A DNA stretch of 61,974 bases. Origin: Paracoccaceae bacterium. GTDB taxonomy: Bacteria; Pseudomonadota; Alphaproteobacteria; Rhodobacterales; Rhodobacteraceae. Each line of letters starts with the position of its first letter. Position 1 is the first letter of the stretch. Below, one piece after another: positions 14,971 through 23,320 of this stretch. Made by a program: the position numbers and the translations under genes. Below the pieces are notes generated by a model that did no database searches, was not told where the DNA came from, and saw nothing but the letters and a program-made list of their open reading frames with translations. The stretch covers positions 81,966-143,939 of the forward strand of contig WFQE01000227.1 in assembly GCA_015487165.1 (NCBI GenBank). The letters run 5' to 3'.

Positions 14971-17229
14971 TTACAACCACTCGCGCTTCGGATACTTCTC
15001 GACGTATTTCCTGAGCGGCAGCAGCCAGCGTTTGCGCTTGGGGTCATCGTCCCAGATGCGCGGATCGAGGATCCAGAGCCTGCGGTCACGCACGCCTTTT
15101 CGGCGCATGAGTCGGCCCATGCCCTGCATGGTGGCGAAGAACGTCTCGGCCGCAAGCGCGTTCATGCGGAGCTTGCGGCGCGAGCGGACGGCCCATGTCG
15201 TGGTTCGGCCCAGGCTGACCTGGACGGCCGGAATCACGAGGTCGGTGAGCAGGGTGTCGCGCGCGGCTTCGGAATCCGGAACCGAGTCATCGCGCAGGTC
15301 CAATCCGGTCCATGCCGTGCCGGTGGCCAGCCAGATGGGCCGGTTGCCTGCCCTGGCCTCGGCCTTGAACCGTTCCTTGAGCGCCGTGATGCGGTCGCCC
15401 CGGTGCTGCTCGATGAGGCGTCCGTTGATCTCGTCGTCGCCTTGCAGCAGCTCGGCCAGCGCATGGAGCATCCGGTAGCCTGTGGCGAGCACGAGCGTTC
15501 CGCCGACGGCATCCGGGGCAATCCGGGTGGATATGACCTCGGCGATGGAGGCGATCCATTCCCATGCGGCCGAGTCCAGGCGGGCGTCATCGGCGGCGGC
15601 GCCATTGTCGCCCGGCCGGACGAGCTGGGAGGACATGGCGCAGATGACGGTCGGGATATTGTAGCCCCATGCGTGCTCGATGGGCGGCATGATCCTGGCG
15701 CGGTGCGGCGGCACGCCGAGGACGGTCTGCATGTAGCCATAGTTCCAGCGGCCCTTGGCGTCGGGCACGGCCAGCGAGGCGCTGAACAGCGCGCCGGTCT
15801 TCAGCGAGGCGAACATTCGCCTGAGCTTTGCCCGGACGCTGGCTGGGCCGGTGCCGACGGAGACGCGCCACTTTTTTTCCACGGGCGTGCTGGAAATGAG
15901 CATCGTGGTCTTGGGATGCGCGAGCGAGCCCAGCACGGCGATGTCGCGCCGCATGAGCATGAGGTCGGCTTCGCTTGAGCCGGCGCGCCGGGCGGCGTTC
16001 TTGGCGTGGCGGTGCAGGCCTGTCGCCATGCGTTTCATTTCCGAAACTCGGGGATCATCGTCGGACGAAATCACGGCCAGGGTCTGTTCCTGCACGTCGC
16101 GAAGCCAGTCGCGGCAAAACTGTTCCATTTCGGTCACGGCCGCCTTGGCGTTCTTGCGGCTGCTGGGCGCGGCCATGCGGTCGAGACGCAGCTTGAGCAT
16201 GTGCAGCGAGGTGATGGTGGTGAGCGCCATGGCGACGTTGCTTTCAAGAAGGTGCGCCTCGTCCACATACAGGGCGGAGAATAGGGGGAGGATGCTGCTT
16301 TCGCCCTCCTCGCCGCTGGCGCGCAGGTGGCATCCCAGCATGGCGTGGGTGCAGAGCACGAGCGAGCGTTCGGCGGCCAGGTTGCGGGGAGCCCTGTAGG
16401 CGGCGGCGCCACGGTCTTTCTCCGCGTCTTTCTCGGTAGCCTCGTCGGAGGCAAGTGCAATGGACTGCAATTCGAGTCCCGACAGGGACGGAGCGAGAGC
16501 CTCCACGTCGTGCAGCAGGTGGGATATGGGGTGGATTTCCGCGATGGCGCGGGAAGCGGCGGAAACGGGCGGCGCGCCTTCGTCGAGCCAGCGGGCGAGC
16601 GCCTCCGCCTCGTCTTCCGGGAGCGTATTTTCGGAGAGCATGTCTCGCAGTCGGCGTTCGGAGCAGAACTGGCCGCTGCCGAGGATGACGGCGGCATCAG
16701 GCTCGCAGCCGTCCTGCCGGCAGATCTCGCCCAGCTCCGCGACGGCGTGTGCGACGGTCTGGATGGAGGGGAAGGCGAGGACCGCCCGGATCATGTCCGG
16801 CATGGCCGCGACTTCCATGGCGGCGACGAGCATGGCCCGCGTCTTGCCGATGCCGGTTCCGGCCTGGGCCAGAAGGATCTCATGGTTCTGTGCGGCGGCG
16901 ATGGTTTCGCGCGCGATGGTGTCCTGTTCGGGCCGCATCCACGGGCGCAGCTTCTCGTGCGTGCGCTTGGCGGCGGCTTCCGCCGCGCGCGCGAGGATCA
17001 CTTCCATCCAGCGGGATTCGGATAGTCCATCGCGTTCGGCGGCCTTCCGGATCTCCTCGCGCTGCCGTTCCGACAGGTGGATGGTGGCCCATTCATAGGT
17101 TCCCGAGGCCGGCGGCTCGCCGGTGGCTTTCGCCTCCTGCTCGATGGCCCTGACCAGGGCGTTCTTGGCGGCCCTCGCCGCCGACAGCCCGCCTCGTATC
17201 AGGGCTTTGGGCACCTTGACCGAAATCAT
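14971..17229 (-). CDS. csf4: Type IV-A CRISPR-associated DinG-family helicase
   Basis: 752 residues. XPD/DinG superfamily 2 helicase with Walker A AQAGTGIGKT (121-130), DEAH box in YVDEAHLL, ATGTAWTGLDL and QGMGRLMRR (motif VI). The N-terminal about 95 residues form a separate helical and basic region before the helicase core, as in Type IV-A DinG proteins. No tight four-cysteine Fe-S cluster is obvious. In Type IV-A systems DinG unwinds 5' to 3' and is needed for loss of targeted plasmids. Starts with CGGAGG four bases upstream; divergent from csf5 with a 114-base gap. Confidence 0.9.
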   Translation of the reverse strand: MISVKVPKALIRGGLSAARAAKNALVRAIEQEAKATGEPPASGTYEWATIHLSERQREEIRKAAERDGLSESRWMEVILARAAEAAAKRTHEKLRPWMRPEQDTIARETIAAAQNHEILLAQAGTGIGKTRAMLVAAMEVAAMPDMIRAVLAFPSIQTVAHAVAELGEICRQDGCEPDAAVILGSGQFCSERRLRDMLSENTLPEDEAEALARWLDEGAPPVSAASRAIAEIHPISHLLHDVEALAPSLSGLELQSIALASDEATEKDAEKDRGAAAYRAPRNLAAERSLVLCTHAMLGCHLRASGEEGESSILPLFSALYVDEAHLLESNVAMALTTITSLHMLKLRLDRMAAPSSRKNAKAAVTEMEQFCRDWLRDVQEQTLAVISSDDDPRVSEMKRMATGLHRHAKNAARRAGSSEADLMLMRRDIAVLGSLAHPKTTMLISSTPVEKKWRVSVGTGPASVRAKLRRMFASLKTGALFSASLAVPDAKGRWNYGYMQTVLGVPPHRARIMPPIEHAWGYNIPTVICAMSSQLVRPGDNGAAADDARLDSAAWEWIASIAEVISTRIAPDAVGGTLVLATGYRMLHALAELLQGDDEINGRLIEQHRGDRITALKERFKAEARAGNRPIWLATGTAWTGLDLRDDSVPDSEAARDTLLTDLVIPAVQVSLGRTTTWAVRSRRKLRMNALAAETFFATMQGMGRLMRRKGVRDRRLWILDPRIWDDDPKRKRWLLPLRKYVEKYPKREWL

Positions 17230-17289
17230 AGAACCTCCGTCGCTGCATCTCGATTGACTTAGGGCAAATCAAAACACAAAGAAATGCAC

Positions 17290-17318
17290 TTGACAAGTCC
17301 TGATAACATGCGTGATGA
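17290..17318 (+). promoter_or_regulatory. Candidate promoter of the csf5-csf1-csf2-csf3 operon
   Basis: TTGACA at 17290-17295 and TGATGA at 17313-17318 (17-base gap), 25 bases before the csf5 ATG. It lies in the 114-base gap between the divergent csf4 and csf5 genes. Confidence 0.5.
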
Positions 17319-17343
17319 TTCGAACAAATCGCAAGGAGGACAC

Positions 17344-18012
17344 ATGCAGGCAACACGACTTCGCATCAACCTGCCGCGCGAGATGCGCTCGGCGCCCACC
17401 CGGGCGATGGTCGCAGCCATCCTGAACGGCCGGGTTTCAGGCGAATTCTTCCGTCCCAGAAATGACGACGCCTACCCCACGACCATCGTTGCAAGCTATC
17501 CGCGCCAGGACGGCGGCCATGCCGTCATCATCACCGCGACCGGGAAGCAGGAGCAGGAACTGATCCAGAATCTCCCGGTCATCATTTCCGGATTCCAGGC
17601 CCGATTCGGGCCGTGCCAGTTCAATGTCACGACCGTGTATCCGACGATTTCCACTGCCGAAGCGCACCACAAGTATGTGATTCACCGGCCCGTTCCCTCC
17701 CGCAGCTACAGATGCGAGGACGCGCGGATCACCGGGAAGGAGGCGGCGGACTTACTGGAACAGGCCGTGCGCCGGGGCGTGAGACGCTTCGCCGAACTGG
17801 CTGGCGTGGACATCCCGGATTTTGATTTCTACACCGATCTGGCCAGGCAGGACTGGATTGACCTGAAGCCGGTGGTGGTCGAGCGCAGGGGCAAGGAAAA
17901 ATACAGCTACCTGTGCATGCCGAACTGCGAGTTCGTCACCAACCTTGCCATGAGAGACGTGTACCTGGGTGGCATGGCAACCCACGGGCACGGGGCGGTG
18001 CGCCATGTCTGA
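17344..18012 (+). CDS. csf5: Csf5, Cas6-like CRISPR RNA endonuclease of Type IV-A
   Basis: 222 residues. It cuts the pre-crRNA within repeats and stays bound to the hairpin. It has a RAMP-like N-terminal strand (TRLRINLPREM) and a C-terminal glycine-rich segment (VYLGGMATHGHGAVR) as in Cas6/Csf5. Arg and His residues that could serve catalysis are present, but I cannot assign them. The start at 17344 follows CGCAAGGAGGACAC. The ORF overlaps csf1 by eight bases. It must recognise the structurally conserved but sequence-variable repeats of this array. Confidence 0.85.
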   Translation: MQATRLRINLPREMRSAPTRAMVAAILNGRVSGEFFRPRNDDAYPTTIVASYPRQDGGHAVIITATGKQEQELIQNLPVIISGFQARFGPCQFNVTTVYPTISTAEAHHKYVIHRPVPSRSYRCEDARITGKEAADLLEQAVRRGVRRFAELAGVDIPDFDFYTDLARQDWIDLKPVVVERRGKEKYSYLCMPNCEFVTNLAMRDVYLGGMATHGHGAVRHV

Positions 18013-18811
18013 AGTCACCTGGATCAGGGCGCCGGAGCTGGCCGCGCGCGCGGCCGGATACGAGCCGGTCGGCGTGCCATGGATCGGCCCGGAGCCCACG
18101 ACATGCTACCTGTGCGGCCGGCCCATTCGTCCCGGCGAGATGCACTCGGAGGCCAAGCTGCCCAGCTCGTTCGTGGATCAGCCCGGGGCGGGGTGGGGTG
18201 GAAGCCACCACCTGTGCGGGTTCTGCCCGCTGGTATTCAAGCGACAGGGGCCGGACGGCGCGCCGCTGGGGAACACACTCCAGAAGACGAACACGCTGGT
18301 CTGCAAGGACGCCATCTATCCCATGAACAAGAACGTCCACCTGGTCTGGTTCCTGTTGCACACGCCCGAACCGCCGTTCGCCATGTGCATCACCACGGCC
18401 AAGTCGCAGCACCTGATCTGGAAGGCGCCGGTGACGCTGGATCACGAGGCCATGCAGCTCCAGGTCGGCGACAGCCGGCTGCTGATCCGGCGTGGATTCC
18501 TGTTTGGGCAGTTGATTCCAGCGGCAACCCGCCTGGGCGGCGCGCTGGAGAAGCTGCTCGGCCGGAAACGGGCGCCGCACCCGTTTGCCTCGATCCGGAA
18601 CAACGATGCGCCGGTCGGAGCGGCGACGATGCACCCGCGCATCATGGAAGCGGTGGGCGACGACCCATCGCTGCACGAGGACCTCTCCGTGGTCATGCAG
18701 GCCACGAACGGAGAAACCTGGGCCATGGGGCTCCTGCTGCGGCAGAACGCCATTGAGCCGGAAACCCCGGACCCGCTGTTCACACACGACAAGAAAGGAG
18801 ACAAGCAATGA
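18005..18811 (+). CDS. csf1: Csf1, large-subunit-like protein of the Type IV-A complex
   Basis: 268 residues. The N-terminal zinc-finger motif is CYLCG (residues 34-38), followed after about 35 residues by HLCGFC. This is the hallmark of Csf1. The rest is mixed alpha/beta. Csf1 sits at the base of the crRNA complex. The ATG lies within the last codons of csf5 and the stop overlaps the csf2 start (ATGA), so the four genes are translationally coupled. Confidence 0.88.
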   Translation: MSEVTWIRAPELAARAAGYEPVGVPWIGPEPTTCYLCGRPIRPGEMHSEAKLPSSFVDQPGAGWGGSHHLCGFCPLVFKRQGPDGAPLGNTLQKTNTLVCKDAIYPMNKNVHLVWFLLHTPEPPFAMCITTAKSQHLIWKAPVTLDHEAMQLQVGDSRLLIRRGFLFGQLIPAATRLGGALEKLLGRKRAPHPFASIRNNDAPVGAATMHPRIMEAVGDDPSLHEDLSVVMQATNGETWAMGLLLRQNAIEPETPDPLFTHDKKGDKQ

Positions 18812-19836
18812 GATATGTGATTGAAGGTGAAATGACCGCCGTGACCCCGATGCACATCGCATCCGGCGAAGGCAATGTCCGGTACGACTTCAAGACCGGC
18901 CGGAAGATCTACGGGCCGAGCGGCGGGGTGCCGCTGACGACGACCCAGCACAAGACCATCGTGTTGCCGGAGAAGGGCGGCACGATGCAGGTCCCCGGCG
19001 TGAATGCCAACACGCTGCGCGGCGGCATCCGGCGCGCGGGCGCCCGGGTGGTCGCTCGCATGCTGGCCGACAAGGGCGAGGCCGTTTCCAACGACACCAT
19101 GCTTCGCATGCTCGCCGGCACGTCCTCCGGCCGGCCGTCCAAGGAAATGACCGGCCTGGACGAGATGGACGAAATCTTCAACAACCCGTTCGTCGGACTG
19201 TTCGGCGGCGGAGAACGGATGCACCGCTCGCGCTTCGTCTGCTGCGATGGCTGGCCGATGCTGGACGAGCTGGTGGAGCTGGGAACCATCCCGTCCGATG
19301 CCCAGACCATGGAATCGCGCAAGGGACTGACCTCGGTGCTGGTGTTGCGCCGGGTCAACGACATCCTCCGCAACCTGGCCTCGGTGCGCGAGAACTTCGA
19401 GGCCGCGGTCAAGGATTTCAACGCCGAGGCGCAGCGCATCATCGAGGACGCGGCGGAGCGAACCAAGCGCAAGAAGCAGGGCGAAGAAGCCAGCGCCGAC
19501 GACTCGATGCTGGACTCCATCAACGCGCTGGAGATCGTGAATCCGGGCACGCGCTTCTATGTCCGCTTCGAGGCCAACGGCGCGGCCCACCACGCGGGCA
19601 TGCTGCTCAAGGCATTGGAGGAATTCGTTTCCACGGACAACGTGGGCGGCTGGGGCCGCAATGACTTCGGGCGCGTCCGCTTCGACCTGCATGTGCGCGC
19701 CGAGGACGAGCACGAGCCGGTTCCGGCATTCGGACCCGACGGCCGACTGTCGCCGGACGTGAAGCCATACCTGGACGCTCTCGACGAGGCCTCCGGCGAG
19801 ATCAACGCCGAGAAGCTCGAACGGCTGCTGGCGTAA
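18808..19836 (+). CDS. csf2: Csf2, Cas7-like backbone subunit of Type IV-A
   Basis: 342 residues. A RAMP-like N-terminus (MRYVIEGEMTAVTPMHIASGEG) is typical of Csf2. VPGVNANTLRGGIRRAGAR (residues 63-81) and the C-terminal GGWGRNDFGRVRF follow. Several copies coat the crRNA spacer. It overlaps csf1 by four bases with AAAGGAGA upstream. Length is normal for the family. Confidence 0.9.
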   Translation: MRYVIEGEMTAVTPMHIASGEGNVRYDFKTGRKIYGPSGGVPLTTTQHKTIVLPEKGGTMQVPGVNANTLRGGIRRAGARVVARMLADKGEAVSNDTMLRMLAGTSSGRPSKEMTGLDEMDEIFNNPFVGLFGGGERMHRSRFVCCDGWPMLDELVELGTIPSDAQTMESRKGLTSVLVLRRVNDILRNLASVRENFEAAVKDFNAEAQRIIEDAAERTKRKKQGEEASADDSMLDSINALEIVNPGTRFYVRFEANGAAHHAGMLLKALEEFVSTDNVGGWGRNDFGRVRFDLHVRAEDEHEPVPAFGPDGRLSPDVKPYLDALDEASGEINAEKLERLLA

Positions 19837-19839
19837 CCC

Positions 19840-20499
19840 ATGCGACCGCTACGCATTGACTGGCAAATCGTGACCCCGGTGGTCGCCGATGACGCCATGC
19901 TCCACCTGGACGGCATGCTGGCATGGGCGGCGGCGGACATGGCCATCGAGGATGGCGTCCCCGCCGAGCAGGCCATCGCAAACCTGCCGCTCGAAAAGCA
20001 TGAGCAGGGCGACGACTGGGTATGGAAGGCCAGCGCCGTGGCGTTCAGCCGTGACGGCGTGCCCGAGAACCTCGTCTATCGCCGCTCCGTGGACTTTGCC
20101 CTGATGCGCGACATGCAGCGGGAAACAGGCGGGTTCGAGTACAGGCGCAAGAACGCGGAGCTCACATACGTCTGCAAGGGCATCAGCAAGCGATGGCAGT
20201 TGCAGACGGCCACAATCTGGGCGCAGCATGCCGTCGCCTGGTGCGTGGGGGATCCTGACCGGGTGCGGGAGCTGCTCGGCCGGCTGAACTACATCGGCAA
20301 GCTGGCCCGGCTGGGCTGCGGGCGCGTGGCCAAGGTCACGGTGACGGAAGATGATGCCGCGCACGAACGCTGGAAATGGCGGCACCTGCCGTGGCGCGAG
20401 GATGGTTACGTCCCCATCGAGGGATGCACCTCGCCGCCATACTGGCGCCGGGATCAGGCGCGCATGTGCTGGCGGCCCACGGCCAACGCGAACCTGTAG
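19840..20499 (+). CDS. csf3: Csf3, Cas5-like subunit of Type IV-A
   Basis: 219 residues, four bases after csf2. Csf3 caps the 5' handle of the crRNA. It has an N-terminal RAMP strand (LRIDWQIVTPV), the pattern YIGKLARLGCGRV near residue 150 where Csf3 has a glycine-rich loop, and a conserved-looking C-terminal region with several Trp. It is the last cas gene before the leader and array. No cas1 or cas2 follows, as is usual for Type IV-A. Confidence 0.87.
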   Translation: MRPLRIDWQIVTPVVADDAMLHLDGMLAWAAADMAIEDGVPAEQAIANLPLEKHEQGDDWVWKASAVAFSRDGVPENLVYRRSVDFALMRDMQRETGGFEYRRKNAELTYVCKGISKRWQLQTATIWAQHAVAWCVGDPDRVRELLGRLNYIGKLARLGCGRVAKVTVTEDDAAHERWKWRHLPWREDGYVPIEGCTSPPYWRRDQARMCWRPTANANL

Positions 20500-20662
20500 C
20501 GACCGCGAAAGCGGGGGAGGTTCGCGCAAGGCGGAAAGCCTTGTCGTTCTTTACAATCTGGTCGTTCTGAGAACTCCATTCGCGGCGGTCGTATGGAGGA
20601 AGGGAGAGGTTCGCGAAATAGAAGTCATTTGCCTTGCAATTCCATGGGGTTGCAGAGGCAGA
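20500..20662 (+). promoter_or_regulatory. CRISPR leader
   Basis: 163 bases between csf3 and the first repeat. It contains two copies of GAGGTTCGCG (around 20517 and 20607) and an AT-richer middle with TTGTCG and TTTACAAT. The leader side is inferred because the repeats next to it are the most uniform and the far end is degenerate. Confidence 0.55.
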
Positions 20663-22149
20663 GTCTGATTCGCCCGGTAAGGTGCCGGGTGGTTGAAAGA
20701 CTATGATTAGCCGCGAGGCCTTGCGGCCTCTTGCGTCTGATTCGCCCGGTAAGGTACCGGGTGGTTGAAAGGCTGGGTAGTTACGGCCTCTGGCTGGCTG
20801 GTGCTATCGTCTGATTCGCCCGGTAAGGTGCCGGGTGGTTGAAAGCAAGGAGCGACCGAGCTCGCCCCCGGCGGCGACGAGTCTGATTCGCCCGGTGAGG
20901 AGCCGGGTGGTTGAAAGTCGCGGAGCTTGATGCCGTGTGCGAAGAGCTTGACCGTCTGATTCGCCCGGTGATGCACCGGGCGGTTGAAAGACCCCGCCGG
21001 CCTACATGAACCGGCCGGGCACGGAGTCTGATTCGCCCGTGGATGACCCGGGCGGTTGAAAGTGGATGGCCCTGGTGGCGATTGTACCGGTGGTGGCCGT
21101 GTCTTATTCACCCATGGAAATCCATGGGTGATTAAAGGTTGTGGAGGGTATTCGACTTGCGCCCTGCAAGAGGTCTGATTCACTTGGTGAAGCTCCAGGT
21201 GGTTGAAAACTATGATATCTGGCCGGAGGCGTGCTGGCTCGATCCATCTAGTTCATCCGGGGCTCTGGGTGGTTGGAAGATCGAGAACGTCGGCCTCGAT
21301 CCGGCCGGCGAAGGTCTGATTCGCCCGGGGAAGAACCGGGTGGTTGAAAGCGCACTAGCCGAAAGATGGTCGTAGCCGCTGCGTCGTCTTATTCACCCGG
21401 GAGATGCCCGGGTGGTTGAAAGATTGCGCGGGCTCTTCAAACTGGCTTTTCCTCCGACGTCTGATTCGCCCGGTGATGCACCGGGCGGTTGAAAGGAGCG
21501 ATGGCCGAATTTGACCACTCGTGATAATTCGTTTGATTCACCCGGTGAGGCACCGGGTGGTTGAAAGGCCTCCATACGGTGGACGAGGCCGTGCAGCGCT
21601 GGTCTGATTCGCCCGTGGATGACCCGGGCGGTTGAAAGTTTGGAGAATTGAATGGCCTCTTGAATGCAACCCCGTCTGATTCACCCGGGGAGTGACCCGG
21701 GTGGTTGAAAATCGAGACAATTCACGCAAACCGTGCATTAAATAAGGTGTCTGATTCGCCCGGGGAATACCCGGGTGGTTGAAAGCTCATACTGTCACTG
21801 ACCACCATCATACTGCGCTTGGTCTGATTCGCCCGGTGAGGTGCCGGGTGGTTGAAAGGAGCGCGTGGGCAAGCGGGTGGAAGAGGTGCTTGCCGTCTAA
21901 TTCGCCCGGGGAAGACCCGGGTGGTTGAAAGAAGACGCGGGCTTGGACATCCATTGGCAGCCGGGCGTCTGATTCGCTCGGGAGCACCCCGGGCGGTTGA
22001 AAGGCCTTTCGCCCGGTACGATCCGCAACAAACTGAGTCTTCTGATTCGCCCGGTGAGGTACCGGGTGGTTGAAAGGACGCTGGCAACCTGGAGCCGGTC
22101 GCCAGCGAGCTGGTCTTATTCGCCCGGGTAGGTTCCGGACGGTTGGTTT
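20663..22149 (+). CRISPR. Type IV-A CRISPR array, 21 repeats and 20 spacers
   Basis: Repeats are 37 nt (one 38) and spacers 33-38 nt. Repeat starts: 20663, 20735, 20809, 20881, 20954, 21026, 21101, 21173, 21243 (degenerate), 21314, 21386, 21459, 21531, 21602, 21674, 21749, 21822, 21895, 21967, 22040 and 22113 (degenerate). The flanks are constant (GTCTGATTCG at the 5' side, GGTTGAAAG at the 3' side). The central hairpin changes from repeat to repeat but keeps pairing. The 3' end GGTTGAAAG fits a 7-8 nt crRNA 5' handle after cleavage at the stem base. The array follows csf3 on the same strand. Confidence 0.97.
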
Positions 22150-22331
22150 TCGGCGATATGCTGGGCAATCGCCTTCCATATATCGAACAGTTCGCACGCT
22201 TCTTCCTCGAATCGCCCGGCCTGCTCCGCAATGCCTTCGACCCTCTTGAGGATTCGTTCGGAGCCTGCGGCAACCTGCTCCATGAGCGTTTCGGCCGCTA
22301 TCACGCTAATCTCGGTCTGTTTCGTTCCCAT
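22116..22331 (-). CDS. Small helical protein at the distal end of the CRISPR array
   Basis: 71 residues, start with GAGGAGTGAGC. Largely helical and acidic (EQVAAGSERILKRVEGIAEQ). Its start overlaps the stop of the recombinase gene and its stop codon falls inside the last, degenerate repeat. Coding on the minus strand thus runs into the array end, suggesting the array is abutted on or grew into this gene. Function unknown. Confidence 0.55.
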   Translation of the reverse strand: MGTKQTEISVIAAETLMEQVAAGSERILKRVEGIAEQAGRFEEEACELFDIWKAIAQHIAENQPSGTYPGE

Positions 22332-22333
22332 GC

Positions 22334-23320
22334 TCACTCCTCGAACACCTTCCTGACCCGATCTCTTCGTTTCCGTTCTTCGGAATCATCATAGAGCCTG
22401 GTCGTCTCGATGTTGGCATGCCGGGCTGCCGTGGCCACCTCGTGGATGGATGCTCCGCTGTCGAGAGCCCACGTCACGAATGTGTGCCGCAGGTCATGGG
22501 GGCCAAGGGACTCCTTGGCAATTCCCGCTCGTTCCATGCACTGGCGGGCGAGCAGTTGAACCATGTCCTTGCTCAGTGGCGTGCCGCGTTTGGACACCCA
22601 GAGGTGATCGGACTCCTTGCCCGCGAACAGGGCGGGGCGCGATTCCCGGATCCACTGGCGTAGCGGCTCGGCTGCCTGGCGGGTGATGATGACAGGCATG
22701 TTCTTGCCGCCCTTGCCGATGACGCGGATCTCCATGGCGTCCCAGTCAATATCGGACATCCGGATGCCCACGAGTTCGTGGACGCGCAGGCCGGAGTAGG
22801 CGAGCAGGTAGAAGATGGCCACGTTGCGCGTGACGATGTGCGGATCGTTGCTGGAGGCGCGCACCTGCTCGATGAAGCGTTCCCATTCCTTTTGCGACAG
22901 GGCGTACTCGCGCGGTTTGTGACGCCGCTGGCGTGGCCGGTGCGTGCGCTGGTATTCGCGCGCCCAGTTGCGCTCGCACTTGTTGAGCATGATGGCCTCG
23001 TCGAGCAGGCCGACGAGGACGGACAGGCGCATCTGGCGATAGCTGGGCGATGGCGCGATGAGTTCGGCGGCCTGTCCCTGCCGGACGGACCTGTTCTTGG
23101 AGAGCTTGCGCCTGACCGGCCTGGACACCAGCTCGGCCACATGCTCGGCCACGATGTCGGCGGGGTGGATGACGCGACCATCGGGATTGGCCACGATCTC
23201 GAACCACTCGCGGATGATGCGGCGATAGGTTTCCCGCGTGCGTTCGCTGCTGATGCTTTCGCGGTTCAGCAGGGATTGGGCGATGATGTTCCAGTCCTCG
23301 ATGATGTTGTTCTTGCTCAC
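22334..23320 (-). CDS. Tyrosine recombinase (XerC/D-like integrase)
   Basis: 328 residues from a GTG at 23320 preceded by GGAGGCTTCGCC. Catalytic residues are present: R in AYSGLRVHELV, K in IGKGGKNMPV, H and R in PHDLRHTF, H in ARHANIETTRLYDD and the nucleophile Y in RLYDD. The N-terminal half is a SAM-like core-binding domain. It may resolve multimers or integrate the element. The GTG overlaps the stop of the GT-C gene (GTGA). No attachment site was identified nearby. Confidence 0.92.
   Translation of the reverse strand: MSKNNIIEDWNIIAQSLLNRESISSERTRETYRRIIREWFEIVANPDGRVIHPADIVAEHVAELVSRPVRRKLSKNRSVRQGQAAELIAPSPSYRQMRLSVLVGLLDEAIMLNKCERNWAREYQRTHRPRQRRHKPREYALSQKEWERFIEQVRASSNDPHIVTRNVAIFYLLAYSGLRVHELVGIRMSDIDWDAMEIRVIGKGGKNMPVIITRQAAEPLRQWIRESRPALFAGKESDHLWVSKRGTPLSKDMVQLLARQCMERAGIAKESLGPHDLRHTFVTWALDSGASIHEVATAARHANIETTRLYDDSEERKRRDRVRKVFEE

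Noticed and set aside
20500-20662. Adaptation genes or extra cas gene in the leader region
   Set aside because: Only short ORFs running into the repeats are present; none shows Cas1 or Cas2 features.
20663-22149. Iteron array or tandem REP-like repeats
   Set aside because: Regular 33-38 nt unique spacers, constant flanks and adjacent csf genes make CRISPR the better reading.
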